A DNA stretch of 64,000 bases from Bacteroidia bacterium (GTDB taxonomy: Bacteria; Bacteroidota; Bacteroidia; J057; JADKCL01): assembly GCA_020635905.1 (NCBI GenBank), contig JACJYV010000007.1:565367-629366 (forward strand), read 5' to 3'. Positions within the stretch are counted from its first letter, which is position 1. Each line of letters starts with the position of its first letter. Shown piece after piece: positions 42,936 to 52,462 of this stretch. The notes below the pieces were generated by a model. It had not been told where the DNA came from. It saw only the letters and a program-made list of their open reading frames with translations, and searched no databases. A program made the position numbers and the translations under genes.

Positions 42936-43385
42936 ATGAATCTGAAAAGAACTTTACTCCTGCTGGGATTTAGCCTTCTTTTTTGCTCTGCCATGAATAG
43001 CCAGACCCTGGAATTTAGTAAGGTTGTGAGATTTACCCTGAAAGGCAGTAGCAATAATACCTCTGGTTATGCCTACAGGGACTCCAGCATTACCATCCCA
43101 CCCGGAAAAGTATGGAAGGTTACCTCTGCAAACGCCAGTCTGACAAGGGGATACCTGAGCCTAAATGGTATTGCATACCTCTACGGTCCGTTGTCAAACA
43201 ATCCTCCCATGCTTTTCATTGACCATGAGTTATTGCAGATTTCTTCTGCAGCTTATCGAACTGAAAGTTCAGTCATTTGGCTTCCCCAGGGCACCTATGC
43301 ATTTAGTTTGAGGTATTACCTGGGAGGATCGGGATGGAATTATGGTGGAACTTTTTCAGCGATTGAATTCAACGTCGTTCCCTAA
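42936..43385 (+). CDS. Secreted protein of unknown function
   Basis: 149 residues. A signal peptide (1-23; LLLLGFSLLFCSAMNSQ) is followed by a beta-rich domain with Gly/Ser/Tyr-rich strands (FTLKGSSNNTSGYAYRDSSITIPPGKVWKVTSA, LPQGTYAFSLRYYLGGSGWNYGGTFSAIEFNVVP). I do not recognise a family. No T9SS domain or lipobox is present, so it is probably periplasmic or outer membrane-linked. It is linked to the M20 gene by a 1-bp gap and ends at a bidirectional terminator. Confidence 0.75.
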   Translation: MNLKRTLLLLGFSLLFCSAMNSQTLEFSKVVRFTLKGSSNNTSGYAYRDSSITIPPGKVWKVTSANASLTRGYLSLNGIAYLYGPLSNNPPMLFIDHELLQISSAAYRTESSVIWLPQGTYAFSLRYYLGGSGWNYGGTFSAIEFNVVP

Positions 43386-43402
43386 CCGCAAAATTAATCC
43401 AC

Positions 43403-43437
43403 AAAAAAAATCCGACCCCTGCGGGCCGGATTTTTTT
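43403..43437. terminator. Bidirectional terminator between convergent genes
   Basis: An A8 tract (43403-43410), a hairpin (tccg...cgga with a GC-rich imperfect loop), and a T7 tract (43431-43437). It serves the secreted-protein gene (+) and the FKBP gene (-). Confidence 0.8.
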
Positions 43438-43449
43438 ATTTTGAGCGGC

Positions 43450-44151
43450 TTATTTGCCGATTTTCAACAATTCAATTTCGAAGATCAGCACTTCGTTGGG
43501 GCCGATATTTGGCGGTGAACCACGTTCGCCGTAACCCATTCTGGGGTGAACATACAGAATGCGTTTTCCGCCTTCTTTCATCATGGGAATAGCTTCCTGC
43601 CAGGCAGGAATCAGGCCCTGGAGCTGGAAAGTAGCGGGCTCGTTGCGGTCATAGCTGCTATCAAAGGTCTGACCGTTGGTCAGGGTGCCTTTGTAGTGCA
43701 CGGTAACCTGGTCGCTCAGTTTGGGCGAAGCACCTGTTCCTTCCGTCACAACTTCGTACTGAAGGCCGCTTTCCGTGGTCTGAACTTTAGAATTGGAAGC
43801 TGCATTCTGTGCCAGCCATTCTTCAGCTTCCTGCAGCTTGCCTGCAGCAGCATTGGCCTGCTCTTCCATTTGCTTCTGGCGCATTTTGCCATTCATTTCC
43901 GTCAATACCTGCATAATTTCCTCTTCAGTCAGCAGGGTATTGCCTTCAAAGAAATCGTTCATGCCCTGGTAGAGAGCGTCTGAATCAATTTCCATGCTGT
44001 TTTGGGAAAATGCACGGGCAATATCTGCGCCGAGGGCGTAGCTTTCTTTCTGGGCGGGCGTATCAAAAGTCGCCAGCTTTTTGGGCCCCTGGTTGCACCC
44101 TGCCAGCAGAGCCACCAATACCAGAGACAAAATGTAACTAATTCGTTTCAT
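43450..44151 (-). CDS. FKBP-type peptidyl-prolyl isomerase lipoprotein
   Basis: 233 residues. Lipobox LVALLAGCN (Cys about 19). An FKBP_N helical dimerisation segment (about 25-115; AQKESYALGADIARAFSQN) is followed by an FKBP_C domain (about 120-233): LSDQVTVHYKGTLTNGQTFDSSYDR, PAWQEAIPMMKEGGKRILYVHPRMGYGERG, GPNEVLIFEIELLKI. This Mip/FkpA-like layout indicates an envelope chaperone that isomerises X-Pro bonds. Single gene ending at the shared terminator. Confidence 0.93.
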   Translation of the reverse strand: MKRISYILSLVLVALLAGCNQGPKKLATFDTPAQKESYALGADIARAFSQNSMEIDSDALYQGMNDFFEGNTLLTEEEIMQVLTEMNGKMRQKQMEEQANAAAGKLQEAEEWLAQNAASNSKVQTTESGLQYEVVTEGTGASPKLSDQVTVHYKGTLTNGQTFDSSYDRNEPATFQLQGLIPAWQEAIPMMKEGGKRILYVHPRMGYGERGSPPNIGPNEVLIFEIELLKIGK

Positions 44152-44361
44152 GGATTATCTTAATATTTGAGGGCGAATTTAAAGTAATCTTTTGGACCGT
44201 CCTAAAAATATTACCCCACATCCTGAAATAGCATTTTTCCCCGGGCAGGCAGATTTTCAACTTTGATTTCAACGGATTTGCAAAGAAATTTACCACCCCA
44301 GACTGCAACAAAATTTTGATTTAATAACCCAATCTGAAATTGCCTGAAATTAACCACAACC

Positions 44362-44856
44362 ATGAAAAAGACACTTTCCAATTCCCAAAATCTCTTTTCC
44401 CTGATTTTATTTTGCCTCCTTCTGACCCTTTTTTCCTGCGACCAGGTCAAAGAGCCAGAATTTCAAACTATGAAAGACCTGAAATTCAATTCTGTGAATC
44501 TCAAAGGCGACCTGCGTTTGACTGCCAAAGCCGTTTTCAGTAATCCCAATCCCGTGGGAATCAAGATTTCAGGCATGGACCTGAATGTGGACATTGAAGG
44601 GCACGAAGCGGCCCACGTGGTACAGCAGGTGGCTTCTGAAATGAAGCCCAATGCAGATTTCAGTCTGCCCCTGACCATTGACATCCCGATCGAAAAAGTG
44701 GTGGTGAACCTGAAGGACACCGTGACTTCAATTTTCAAGAAGAAAAAGTACAAAGTGGAAATGGAAGGCACCATTCAGGTGGAACTGCTTGGCGCTCAGG
44801 TGGATGTTCCATTTGAATATGAGGAGGAAACAGAATTGCCATTGAAGCCAATCTGA
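44362..44856 (+). CDS. LEA type 2 (WHy-like) lipoprotein
   Basis: 164 residues. Lipobox LTLFSCDQ (Cys about 26). A single beta-sandwich: FNSVNLKGDLRLTAKAVFSNPNPVGIKISGMDLNVDIEG has the FxNPNPxGIxI core of LEA_2 domains, followed by LPLTIDIPIEKVVVNL and GTIQVELLGAQVDVPFEYEEETELPL. Bacterial LEA_2 lipoproteins are periplasmic-facing; their role is unclear (stress or surface polysaccharide links). Monocistronic and convergent with the amidase gene. Confidence 0.85.
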   Translation: MKKTLSNSQNLFSLILFCLLLTLFSCDQVKEPEFQTMKDLKFNSVNLKGDLRLTAKAVFSNPNPVGIKISGMDLNVDIEGHEAAHVVQQVASEMKPNADFSLPLTIDIPIEKVVVNLKDTVTSIFKKKKYKVEMEGTIQVELLGAQVDVPFEYEEETELPLKPI

Positions 44857-44935
44857 TCGGGTTTTTGAGGGAATTTCCCGTTATCCCGTCTCCCTTTGAA
44901 AGCCCAGGACAAGTCCTGGCAGAAAATACAAGGGA

Positions 44936-46306
44936 TTATTCCTGCTCCTTCTTCAAAGTTTTGGCATAATCCAAAACTCCTAAAAAATAAGCACGGGCCA
45001 CTTCCAGACATCTTCTGGAAGTTTGCACCCCCTCCACCTGCTGGTCGATGGAAAAAAGCCGCAGACATTCGTCCACATTGTCCTGGCACAGACTTTCCCC
45101 GAAAACCATAGGGCTGTTGACCAGACGGGTCATGGAGAGATTTCGGGCGTAAACGCCCTTGGAGGCCGTTTTGATGGAGGCATTGGTCAGATATTTCAGC
45201 CCTTCCTCCTTTTGCACCGCAGGCACGGAAAGGTGCAATTCATGTTGCAGAATCACTTCAGCCGAGGCTTTTTCTGAAAGCTCTATATCATCTGTGAGCA
45301 ATTTGCAAAGGAACTGAAAACGGTCCTCAGGCGCTTTGGTCTCATTTTTCATGAAACTTCCCGGCACAAAAGCCATGCAGTAATTATCTTCCTGCAAGGT
45401 CAGATACAGGTCCTTGTCTGCCTCGTTGGATTCCACAATATTATAATGCACAATCAGGGTCAGATCTGGCTTGAATTCATTGATTTTGCGGGCCCTTTCC
45501 TTAAAATCCTCGTCTTTGAAAATCTTGTGGAAAATATCCTTTTCCGTGGCCTGGGTGAGCCACCATTGGGCTTCCTTTTCGGTCAGTTTTTTGTCTCTGG
45601 CGTACCTGTTCAGCGCCCGGCGGTATTCATAATCCCGCCAGTTTTGGTAGCTTTTGCCAAAGGCTGTGTTGCCGCCCTTTTCGCGGGTCAGCATGACCTC
45701 TGCACCTGCTTCTTTTAGCAATCTGCGCAACTCAAGCGAAGTGGCCACCGCGAGATTTCCTTCATTAAACTGAATTTCTGCAGGGAAATTGGGATAATCC
45801 CCTTTTTTGATCTTGACGTATTTCCGCTCCAGAAAAGCCATTTGCATGGTTCCCCCAATGTGGCCGGGATCAATGGCAATGCGCATGCCCGCCAGGGGTT
45901 TTGCCGGGTCACTGGAACCCGAAAAACGGGTTGGTAAATCGGGCAGGGTATCCTTTAGCCAGGCTGGAAAACGGTTGGTTTTTTTCATGCCAAACCAATC
46001 CAAACCCGTTTCAGGCGGGGTGCCATAAACCAATTTTTGAAAGGTCTCAATTTCATCCCAAAACAAATGAAATTCCACCTGATTGGTGGCTTTGTCTTCA
46101 GGCGTGGCAAAAGTACTGATTCCAACGGGGGAAATTTTAAAGTATTGATAGACAGAGGAATCCTTTACCAGATACTTGTCCATTCTGGTTTGATATTGGG
46201 CCATCAACATGGCATATTCTTCCCCCTTTTGAGCCTGAAGGAAAATCGTGGCATTGCCCAGCAGCAAAACCATGAGAATGAAGCGTATTTTGGGATTCAA
46301 AGGCAT
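44936..46306 (-). CDS. N-acetylmuramoyl-L-alanine amidase-like protein (Amidase_3)
   Basis: 456 residues with a signal peptide (1-26). The zinc amidase core begins near 140: RIAIDPGHIGG (His149), NEGNLAVATSLELRRLLKEAGAEVMLTRE (Glu182), and KPDLTLIVHYN (His287), the three metal ligands of Amidase_3. Unusually, about 80 residues (205-280) of charged helix lie between the second strand and His287, and about 100 residues precede the core. It should cleave the amide between muramic acid and the peptide in the periplasm. I do not see the final catalytic Glu with certainty. Confidence 0.8.
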   Translation of the reverse strand: MPLNPKIRFILMVLLLGNATIFLQAQKGEEYAMLMAQYQTRMDKYLVKDSSVYQYFKISPVGISTFATPEDKATNQVEFHLFWDEIETFQKLVYGTPPETGLDWFGMKKTNRFPAWLKDTLPDLPTRFSGSSDPAKPLAGMRIAIDPGHIGGTMQMAFLERKYVKIKKGDYPNFPAEIQFNEGNLAVATSLELRRLLKEAGAEVMLTREKGGNTAFGKSYQNWRDYEYRRALNRYARDKKLTEKEAQWWLTQATEKDIFHKIFKDEDFKERARKINEFKPDLTLIVHYNIVESNEADKDLYLTLQEDNYCMAFVPGSFMKNETKAPEDRFQFLCKLLTDDIELSEKASAEVILQHELHLSVPAVQKEEGLKYLTNASIKTASKGVYARNLSMTRLVNSPMVFGESLCQDNVDECLRLFSIDQQVEGVQTSRRCLEVARAYFLGVLDYAKTLKKEQE

Positions 46307-46471
46307 TTTTCTTTTGTCAGTAACGGTTTCCCGGGGATAAAATTATGCATTGAAACTGGCTTTCGCGGGCTGTTTTTCCCACCATTAATCTGAGATTGCA
46401 CAAAAATGATACCATTCCGTTACGGGAAAGTTAATTCCATGGCAGCCCTTCTGATAAGGTAAAAAAAGGGG

Positions 46472-46502
46472 TTGTTTCTCTTTTCGCGGCTTCCTATTTT
46501 TG
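46472..46502 (+). promoter_or_regulatory. Promoter of the 46542 T9SS gene
   Basis: TTG (46472-46474), 20 bp, then TATTTTTG (46495-46502), an exact TAnnTTTG -7 box. It gives a leader of about 33 nt before the ATG at 46542. Confidence 0.65.
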
Positions 46503-46541
46503 CCCGAAATTTCAAAGAACCCGGTTTATTAACAAAATCGC

Positions 46542-49500
46542 ATGAAAAAAAATCTGATCCTTTTCCTTGGCCTTTTGGGTTGTGCTTTTGCTTTGTCCGC
46601 CCAGTATCCGCTTTACACCATTACTCAACTTCAGCAGCCCGGAAATCTGGCTGCCTGCCGTGATTCCTCCCTGAAAAATGGGGATACAGTAAGGGTGAGG
46701 GGTGTGGTGATGATGAACGGAAATCAGGCCCGGGTCGGAAACGGACGAAATGTCTGGATCCAGGATGGAACAGGCCCTTATCACGGTCTGGATATTTTTG
46801 GTGCCTCCGGTGGTGCGACCGCCACGACCGACATGCTGAACCTGTTGGCCGGGGATTCTGTGGAAATCACAGGTGTGGTGTTGGAATTTTTGGGTGAAAC
46901 TGAACTTGTCCCTCTCCCCGCAACCACTTACCCCACAGGAGTGGTCAAAATCAACGGAAATAATCCCGTGCATGCCCCGGCCGTGGTGAATATTGGCGAT
47001 TTGAATGACGCCAACCGCCAAAACCAACTGGTGACAGGTGAGCAATGGGAAGGATCTCTGGTCGAATTGAGGGATGTGACGGTGGATACTTTGTACTTCT
47101 TCTCAGGTGGAAACCGGGTCAGTTTTGATGTGGTGGATGCCGCGGGTAACCGTATCAATGTGTCTGACCGCTTTCTGCAAAACCGCATGCCTGCCCAGGG
47201 CGGAACTTTTGTGCCCCCGGCGGTGGGAGATAAATTTTGCTACATCCGCGGAATTGTTTTGCATTCCAAAAACGTATGTCCCGGCTTTGGATCAGGCAGG
47301 GGGTATGAGATTCACCCTTTTGCCCCCTCTCATTACTCGGCTGGTACAGAAGCAGATTTTTCCTACGCCACCACCACGGGCTCTGCCTCCTTCACCAACC
47401 TTTCTGTCAATGCCAGCTCCCTGCTTTGGGATTTTGGCGACGGAGCAACCTCAACCCAAACCAATCCCACCCACAACTACGGCTGGGGCGGAAATTACTC
47501 CGTTTGCCTGATCGCCTACGGTCCCAATTGCAATGACACGATTTGCGTCAATATCACTGTACCCGGACCTGTGGTGCCCACGGTTACCATTTCCCAACTT
47601 CAGCAGGCCATCAACCTGAACGCCTGCAACGATTCGTCTGTTTATGTAAATGACACGGTGCGTTTTCGGGGTGTGGTGGTCAATAACGGGGGCATCACGC
47701 CGCTCGCAGGCGGACGAAATGTCTGGATTCAGGATGGAACAGGGCCCTATTCAGGAGTTTCTGTCTGGTCGCAGGGCACTGCCACTTTTCCAACAGACGT
47801 TTTGAGTCTGGTCGCGGGTGATTCAGTGGAAATTGTGGGCGTGGTGCATGAATTTCTGGGTGAAACAGAAATTTTCCCCTTTGCCAGCCCCACCATCAGC
47901 GTGACCGTGATCAGCTCTGGAAATCCTGTAAAAATCAATCCTGTGGCTGTTTCTGCCTTGAATAATTCCACTCAGCAAAATAATCTGCAAACGGGCGAAC
48001 AATGGGAAGGCTCTTTTATCGAGTTGAGCAATGTGACGGTGGATTCCGTCTATTATTTCTCGGGCAGCACCCGGGTTGGCCTCATTCTGGAGGATGGTTC
48101 AGGTAATAAAATCAACGTAACAGACCGTTTCTATGCCATGCGCCTGCCTGGTCAGGGTGGCTCTTTTGTGGTGCCTGCCGTAGGAACTCAGTATTGTGCG
48201 GTTAAGGGAATTCTCTACCACAGCAAAAATAACTGCCCGGGTGCCAATGGTCGGGGATATGAAATAGCACCTTTTGACCCTTCCCATTTTGTGCTGGCCC
48301 CAGTTGCTGCTTTCAGTGAAAGCGTAAACCTCCTGGCAGTGAATTTTACCAATTCCTCCACGGGCGCCAACAGTTATGCCTGGAATTTTGGGGATGGGCA
48401 GGTGAGCAGCCAGCAAAATCCCTCCCATACTTACACCAATCCTGGCACTTACACGGTTTGTGTGATTGCCACCAATACCACTTCAGGCTGTTCTGATACC
48501 ACCTGCCACGGGGTAACCGTGGTTTGTCCGCTGGCCACTGCTGGATTTGCTTCTTCCTCCAGCCAACTGACCGCCTCCTTCACCAACCAAACCACAGGCA
48601 CCACCACGGGTTATTTCTGGGATTTTGGAGACGGGGGAAATTCCACCCAAACCAGCCCTTCCCACACCTACGCCAGCCCGGGCACCTACACCGTCTGCCT
48701 GACCGCCAGCAACAGCTGCGGCAGCGACTCCATTTGCCACTCCGTGGTGGTGACGTGTCCGTTGGCTTCTGCAGGCTTTACCTCGACCTCTAACCAACTG
48801 ACCGCCAGCTTTACCAATCAAACCACGGGCACGACCACGGGCTATTTTTGGGATTTTGGAGACGGGGGAAATTCCACTCAAACCAGTCCCTCCCACACCT
48901 ATGCAAGCCCGGGCACCTACACCGTCTGCCTGACCGCCACGAACAGCTGTGGCACAGATTCAAGTTGTGCTCAACTGGTGCTCACCTGCGCAGGCCCACA
49001 GGCAGGATTTACCGCAGCTTCGTCCGCTTTGGTCGCACAATTTGTGGATCAATCCACCAATTCGCCTACCAGCTGGGCCTGGGACTTTGGGGACGGAGCC
49101 ACTTCCAACCAGCAGAATCCAACCCATACTTACGCCCAGCCTGGCACCTATCCTGTTTGCCTGGTGGCCTCCAGCCAATGCGGGATGGACACCACCTGCA
49201 TGACGATCAGCCTGGGATGTTCTGCCCTGAATGCAGCGTTTATCTATCAAAAAATCGGAAACACGGTCTTTTTCAGCGACCTTTCCTCAGGACAGATCGC
49301 CAGCTGGTTTTGGGATTTTGGGGACGGCAGCACGGCCAACACCATGGATCCTCAGCACGCCTTCAGCAGCCCCTGCCAGCAGGAAGTTTGCCTGGTGGTC
49401 ACAGATTCCTGTGGGGCCACAGATACCCTTTGCCAGACTCTGGCTGGGGGAACGGGACCAGCTGCTTCTTTCAGTTATGCGAGCACAGGTCTGGCCGTCT

Positions 49501-49946
49501 CCTTCCAGAATAATTCCTCTGGAAACAGCATTTTCAGTTGGAACTGGACCTTTGGGGATGGAAATTCTTCCTCCAACCAGCAAGCCAGCCACACCTACCT
49601 GAACCCGGGTACCTACGCAGTCTGTCTGACTGCTACGGATTCCTGTGGCACCGCCACTTTCTGTGACTCTGTCACAGTGGATACCCTGATTGGCATTGCT
49701 GAGCCTGGGTCAGATTTCCTGGAGGTTTACCCAAATCCCACTTCAGGGAAATTTCAGGTAAAATCCAGCCGGATTTTGGTTGGAGCAAAGGTGGAAGTTT
49801 TTGATCTGAACGGACAACTGATGTTGAGCCACCCAGCCAAAGGCTTGCTCAATGAAATTGATCTGAGCGGTCATAGCAAGGGAATTTACTTCGTGCGCCT
49901 GCAAACGCCTTCAGGAACCCTGGTCAGGAAAATAGTTCTGCAGTAA
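46542..49946 (+). CDS. Secreted multi-domain protein: two OB-like modules, PKD array, T9SS signal
   Basis: 1134 residues. Signal peptide (1-20, ending SAQ). Two homologous modules of about 240 residues (about 22-262 and 345-580) each contain DTVRxRGVV, GRNVWIQDGTGPY, EFLGETE and TGEQWEGS; this matches OB-fold modules associated with secreted nucleases and adhesins. PKD units with WDFGDG or WNFGDG cores lie between and after them, seven or so in total. The C-terminal T9SS domain is LEVYPNPTSGKFQVKS ... SKGIYFVRLQ. Two consecutive PKD units (about 48540 and 48771) are nearly identical, a recent 231-bp duplication. The likely role is surface adhesion or polymer binding; no catalytic domain is visible. 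Confidence 0.88.
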   Translation: MKKNLILFLGLLGCAFALSAQYPLYTITQLQQPGNLAACRDSSLKNGDTVRVRGVVMMNGNQARVGNGRNVWIQDGTGPYHGLDIFGASGGATATTDMLNLLAGDSVEITGVVLEFLGETELVPLPATTYPTGVVKINGNNPVHAPAVVNIGDLNDANRQNQLVTGEQWEGSLVELRDVTVDTLYFFSGGNRVSFDVVDAAGNRINVSDRFLQNRMPAQGGTFVPPAVGDKFCYIRGIVLHSKNVCPGFGSGRGYEIHPFAPSHYSAGTEADFSYATTTGSASFTNLSVNASSLLWDFGDGATSTQTNPTHNYGWGGNYSVCLIAYGPNCNDTICVNITVPGPVVPTVTISQLQQAINLNACNDSSVYVNDTVRFRGVVVNNGGITPLAGGRNVWIQDGTGPYSGVSVWSQGTATFPTDVLSLVAGDSVEIVGVVHEFLGETEIFPFASPTISVTVISSGNPVKINPVAVSALNNSTQQNNLQTGEQWEGSFIELSNVTVDSVYYFSGSTRVGLILEDGSGNKINVTDRFYAMRLPGQGGSFVVPAVGTQYCAVKGILYHSKNNCPGANGRGYEIAPFDPSHFVLAPVAAFSESVNLLAVNFTNSSTGANSYAWNFGDGQVSSQQNPSHTYTNPGTYTVCVIATNTTSGCSDTTCHGVTVVCPLATAGFASSSSQLTASFTNQTTGTTTGYFWDFGDGGNSTQTSPSHTYASPGTYTVCLTASNSCGSDSICHSVVVTCPLASAGFTSTSNQLTASFTNQTTGTTTGYFWDFGDGGNSTQTSPSHTYASPGTYTVCLTATNSCGTDSSCAQLVLTCAGPQAGFTAASSALVAQFVDQSTNSPTSWAWDFGDGATSNQQNPTHTYAQPGTYPVCLVASSQCGMDTTCMTISLGCSALNAAFIYQKIGNTVFFSDLSSGQIASWFWDFGDGSTANTMDPQHAFSSPCQQEVCLVVTDSCGATDTLCQTLAGGTGPAASFSYASTGLAVSFQNNSSGNSIFSWNWTFGDGNSSSNQQASHTYLNPGTYAVCLTATDSCGTATFCDSVTVDTLIGIAEPGSDFLEVYPNPTSGKFQVKSSRILVGAKVEVFDLNGQLMLSHPAKGLLNEIDLSGHSKGIYFVRLQTPSGTLVRKIVLQ

Positions 49947-49968
49947 ATCTGCGAATGATTCAGGTCAT

Positions 49969-49988
49969 AGGGAATTGCATTCCCTTTT
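49969..49988 (+). terminator. Possible terminator after the T9SS gene
   Basis: A short stem, agggaat (49969-49975) with attccct (49979-49985), 3-nt loop, followed by ttt. Weak but correctly placed. Confidence 0.45.
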
Positions 49989-50023
49989 GTAAATTGCGCA
50001 GGTTACCAGTTTGGTCCCTGTAA

Positions 50024-51238
50024 ATGCTTCTGAAATTAGCATGGAGAAATCTCTGGCGCAATAAGCGCCGCACCCTGATCACCATGGGGTCAGTTTTCTT
50101 TGCGGTGATTTTTGCAGTCAACATGAAAGCCATCAAGGAAGGCAGCTACACCCGCATCATGGACAACATGATCGGGAAATTTGTCGGCTACGTGAAAATC
50201 CAGGGAGCTGGCTACCGCGAGGAGCAAACCCTGGACAACAGCTTTGCGGACGGGGAGCAGTTGCGACAATCCATCCTTTCTGATGAGCGGGTGGCTGGCA
50301 TGGTGCCCAAAATTGAAACCGTTTCCCTGATTTCTTCAAATGAATTCACCAAGGTGGGGATGGTCATTGGCACTGATCCTGAGCTGGAGGATGAAATGAG
50401 TGGCCTACATGGAAGGGTGCGGGAGGGGGATTATTTTTCGAATGAAAAGGCGGGAGTTTTGATTGGGATTGGGCTGGCCAAATCCCTGAAAGTGGGGGTG
50501 GGGGACACCCTTGTGATCATTGGCCAGGGCTTCCACGCGGTAAGCGCGGCAGGAAAATACCCCGTTGATGGCATAATCAAACTGGGATCACCTGATCTGA
50601 ATAAGCGGGTGGTGTACCTGCCTTTGGCTGAATGTCAGCGCCTCTTCGGCATGGAGGAGCGGCTTACTTCGTATTCCCTGCGTTTGCACCAGCCGGGCGC
50701 CGCCCGGGCTGTAACCCAATCCCTGAAAGAGAAACTACCTGCTGAAGTCGAGGTGATGAGCTGGAATGAGGTCATGCCTGAGATCGAGAAAATGATCGAA
50801 TCAGACCGGGCTGAGGCCTATGTGCTGATGACCATTCTTTACATGATCATTACTTTTGGAATCTTTGGAACGGTGCTCATGATGGTGGCCGAACGCCAGC
50901 ATGAATTTGGGGTTTTGGTGGCGATTGGCATGAAAAAAAGGCTGCTGGCTACCGTGGTTTCAATTGAAGTGGTGTTGATCGCCATATCTGGAGCCCTGGT
51001 GGGCATGCTGGGTGCTTTGCCTACCGTCATTTATTTCTATCTGAATCCCATTCAACTGGGGGGAGAAATGCAAAAAATGTCTGAAGACATGGGTTTTGAA
51101 GCTGTGCTGCAATACTCCAACGACCCCATGATTTTTGTCAATCAGGGGCTGATTGTGGCTTTCCTGGCCTGCCTGGTGGCGATTTATCCCTTTTTCAAAA
51201 TTTCGGGCATGAAGGCCATTGAGGCCATGAGGAATTAA
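50024..51238 (+). CDS. ABC transporter permease (FtsX/MacB type), first of a pair
   Basis: 404 residues. One membrane helix near the N-terminus (WRNKRRTLITMGSVFFAVIFAV), a large periplasmic domain (about 45-265), then three helices of the FtsX core (ILYMIITFGIFGTVLMMVAERQHEFGVLVAIGMKK, the MacB-type coupling region; then two more). These permeases drive lipoprotein or substrate extrusion with a separate ATPase. The next gene, 3 bp downstream, is a second permease; no ATP-binding gene is adjacent, so the ATPase must be elsewhere. Confidence 0.9.
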   Translation: MLLKLAWRNLWRNKRRTLITMGSVFFAVIFAVNMKAIKEGSYTRIMDNMIGKFVGYVKIQGAGYREEQTLDNSFADGEQLRQSILSDERVAGMVPKIETVSLISSNEFTKVGMVIGTDPELEDEMSGLHGRVREGDYFSNEKAGVLIGIGLAKSLKVGVGDTLVIIGQGFHAVSAAGKYPVDGIIKLGSPDLNKRVVYLPLAECQRLFGMEERLTSYSLRLHQPGAARAVTQSLKEKLPAEVEVMSWNEVMPEIEKMIESDRAEAYVLMTILYMIITFGIFGTVLMMVAERQHEFGVLVAIGMKKRLLATVVSIEVVLIAISGALVGMLGALPTVIYFYLNPIQLGGEMQKMSEDMGFEAVLQYSNDPMIFVNQGLIVAFLACLVAIYPFFKISGMKAIEAMRN

Positions 51239-51241
51239 ACC

Positions 51242-52462
51242 ATGGGAGCACTGATCAAACTGGCCTGGAGGAATGTATGGCGGAAAAAATTCCGTTCCAT
51301 GGTGGTGATCGCGGCCATTGCCCTGGGACTTTGGGCGGGCGTTTTTATCATGGGTTTTTATCACGGCATTTTTGACCAGAAAATCTCTGATGTGATCAGC
51401 ACGGAAGTTTCCCATTTGCAATTTCACCAACCCAATTACACAGAAGAGTTTGATGTAAAGTTGGATATTCCCGGGGCAAATCAGCTGTTAGACGTTTTAC
51501 AAAAAGATTCGCGGGTAAAGCAGGTGGCAGCCCGCACCCTTTCCATGGCCATGCTGGGCGCTCCCAAAGGCAATCTGGGGGTAAAAGTCAATGGCATTGA
51601 TACCCTGGCTGAGGCGCAGATCAGGGGGCTGGATCAGGCGGTGATTGAAGGTGAATTTCTTGCAGGAATTCGCCAAAACCCCGTATTGATCAGCCAAAAG
51701 CTGGCTGAAAAGCTTCAGTTGAAGCTCAAATCCAAAATTATTCTTCAACTGCAAAACCAGTCTGGAGAAATTACCGCGGGCGCTTTCCGGGTGGCAGGAA
51801 TTTTCAAAACCATCAATGTGATGTACGACGAGGCCAATGTCTTTGTGCTTCAGTCAGATTTGCAAAACCTGCTGGGCATGCCGGGCGGCATGCACGAGGT
51901 GGCCGTGCTGCTACACGAAAACGATCAGGTTGAAGCATTTACGACGGAAATGGCTTCAAAATACCCTGATCTGGAAGTTAAATCCTGGATGGATCTGAGT
52001 CCGGGCATGCGCTACATGGTCGAATCCATGGATACCATGATGGGCATTATCCTGTCTATCATCCTGCTGGCCCTGCTTTTTGGAATCATCAACACCATGC
52101 TGATGGCCGTTTTGGAGCGGGTGCGGGAAATCGGGATGCTGATGGCCGTGGGTATGTCCAGAATGCGGATTTTTTTCATGATCATTCTGGAAACAGTGAT
52201 GTTGAGCCTGGTGGGCGGGCCGCTGGGTATGTTGCTGGGCTTTATTTGTATCGCCTGGACCGGCCATACGGGCATGAACCTCAGTTCTTATTCTGAGGCC
52301 ATGGAGCAAATGGGATACTCTGCGATCATTCACCCCAGCCTGGCGGCCGGGTATTATTTTCAGGTTGCCGCAGAAGTAATTCTGATGGCGCTTGCGGCTT
52401 CCATTTATCCTGCCCTGCGGGCTTTGAAACTGAAGCCGGTCGAGGCGCTCAGAAAGATCTGA
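51242..52462 (+). CDS. ABC transporter permease (FtsX/LolE type), second of a pair
   Basis: 406 residues with the same topology as its neighbour: N-terminal helix (FRSMVVIAAIALGLWAGVFIMGF), a periplasmic domain, and the FtsX core near 270-400 (IILALLFGIINTMLMAVLERVREIGMLMAVGMSRMRIFFMI). LERVREIGMLMAVGM is the conserved coupling element. The two permeases probably form a heterodimer resembling LolCE. The stop codon TGA (52460-52462) abuts the stop of the convergent stress gene; the palindrome TGATCA serves both. Confidence 0.9.
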   Translation: MGALIKLAWRNVWRKKFRSMVVIAAIALGLWAGVFIMGFYHGIFDQKISDVISTEVSHLQFHQPNYTEEFDVKLDIPGANQLLDVLQKDSRVKQVAARTLSMAMLGAPKGNLGVKVNGIDTLAEAQIRGLDQAVIEGEFLAGIRQNPVLISQKLAEKLQLKLKSKIILQLQNQSGEITAGAFRVAGIFKTINVMYDEANVFVLQSDLQNLLGMPGGMHEVAVLLHENDQVEAFTTEMASKYPDLEVKSWMDLSPGMRYMVESMDTMMGIILSIILLALLFGIINTMLMAVLERVREIGMLMAVGMSRMRIFFMIILETVMLSLVGGPLGMLLGFICIAWTGHTGMNLSSYSEAMEQMGYSAIIHPSLAAGYYFQVAAEVILMALAASIYPALRALKLKPVEALRKI

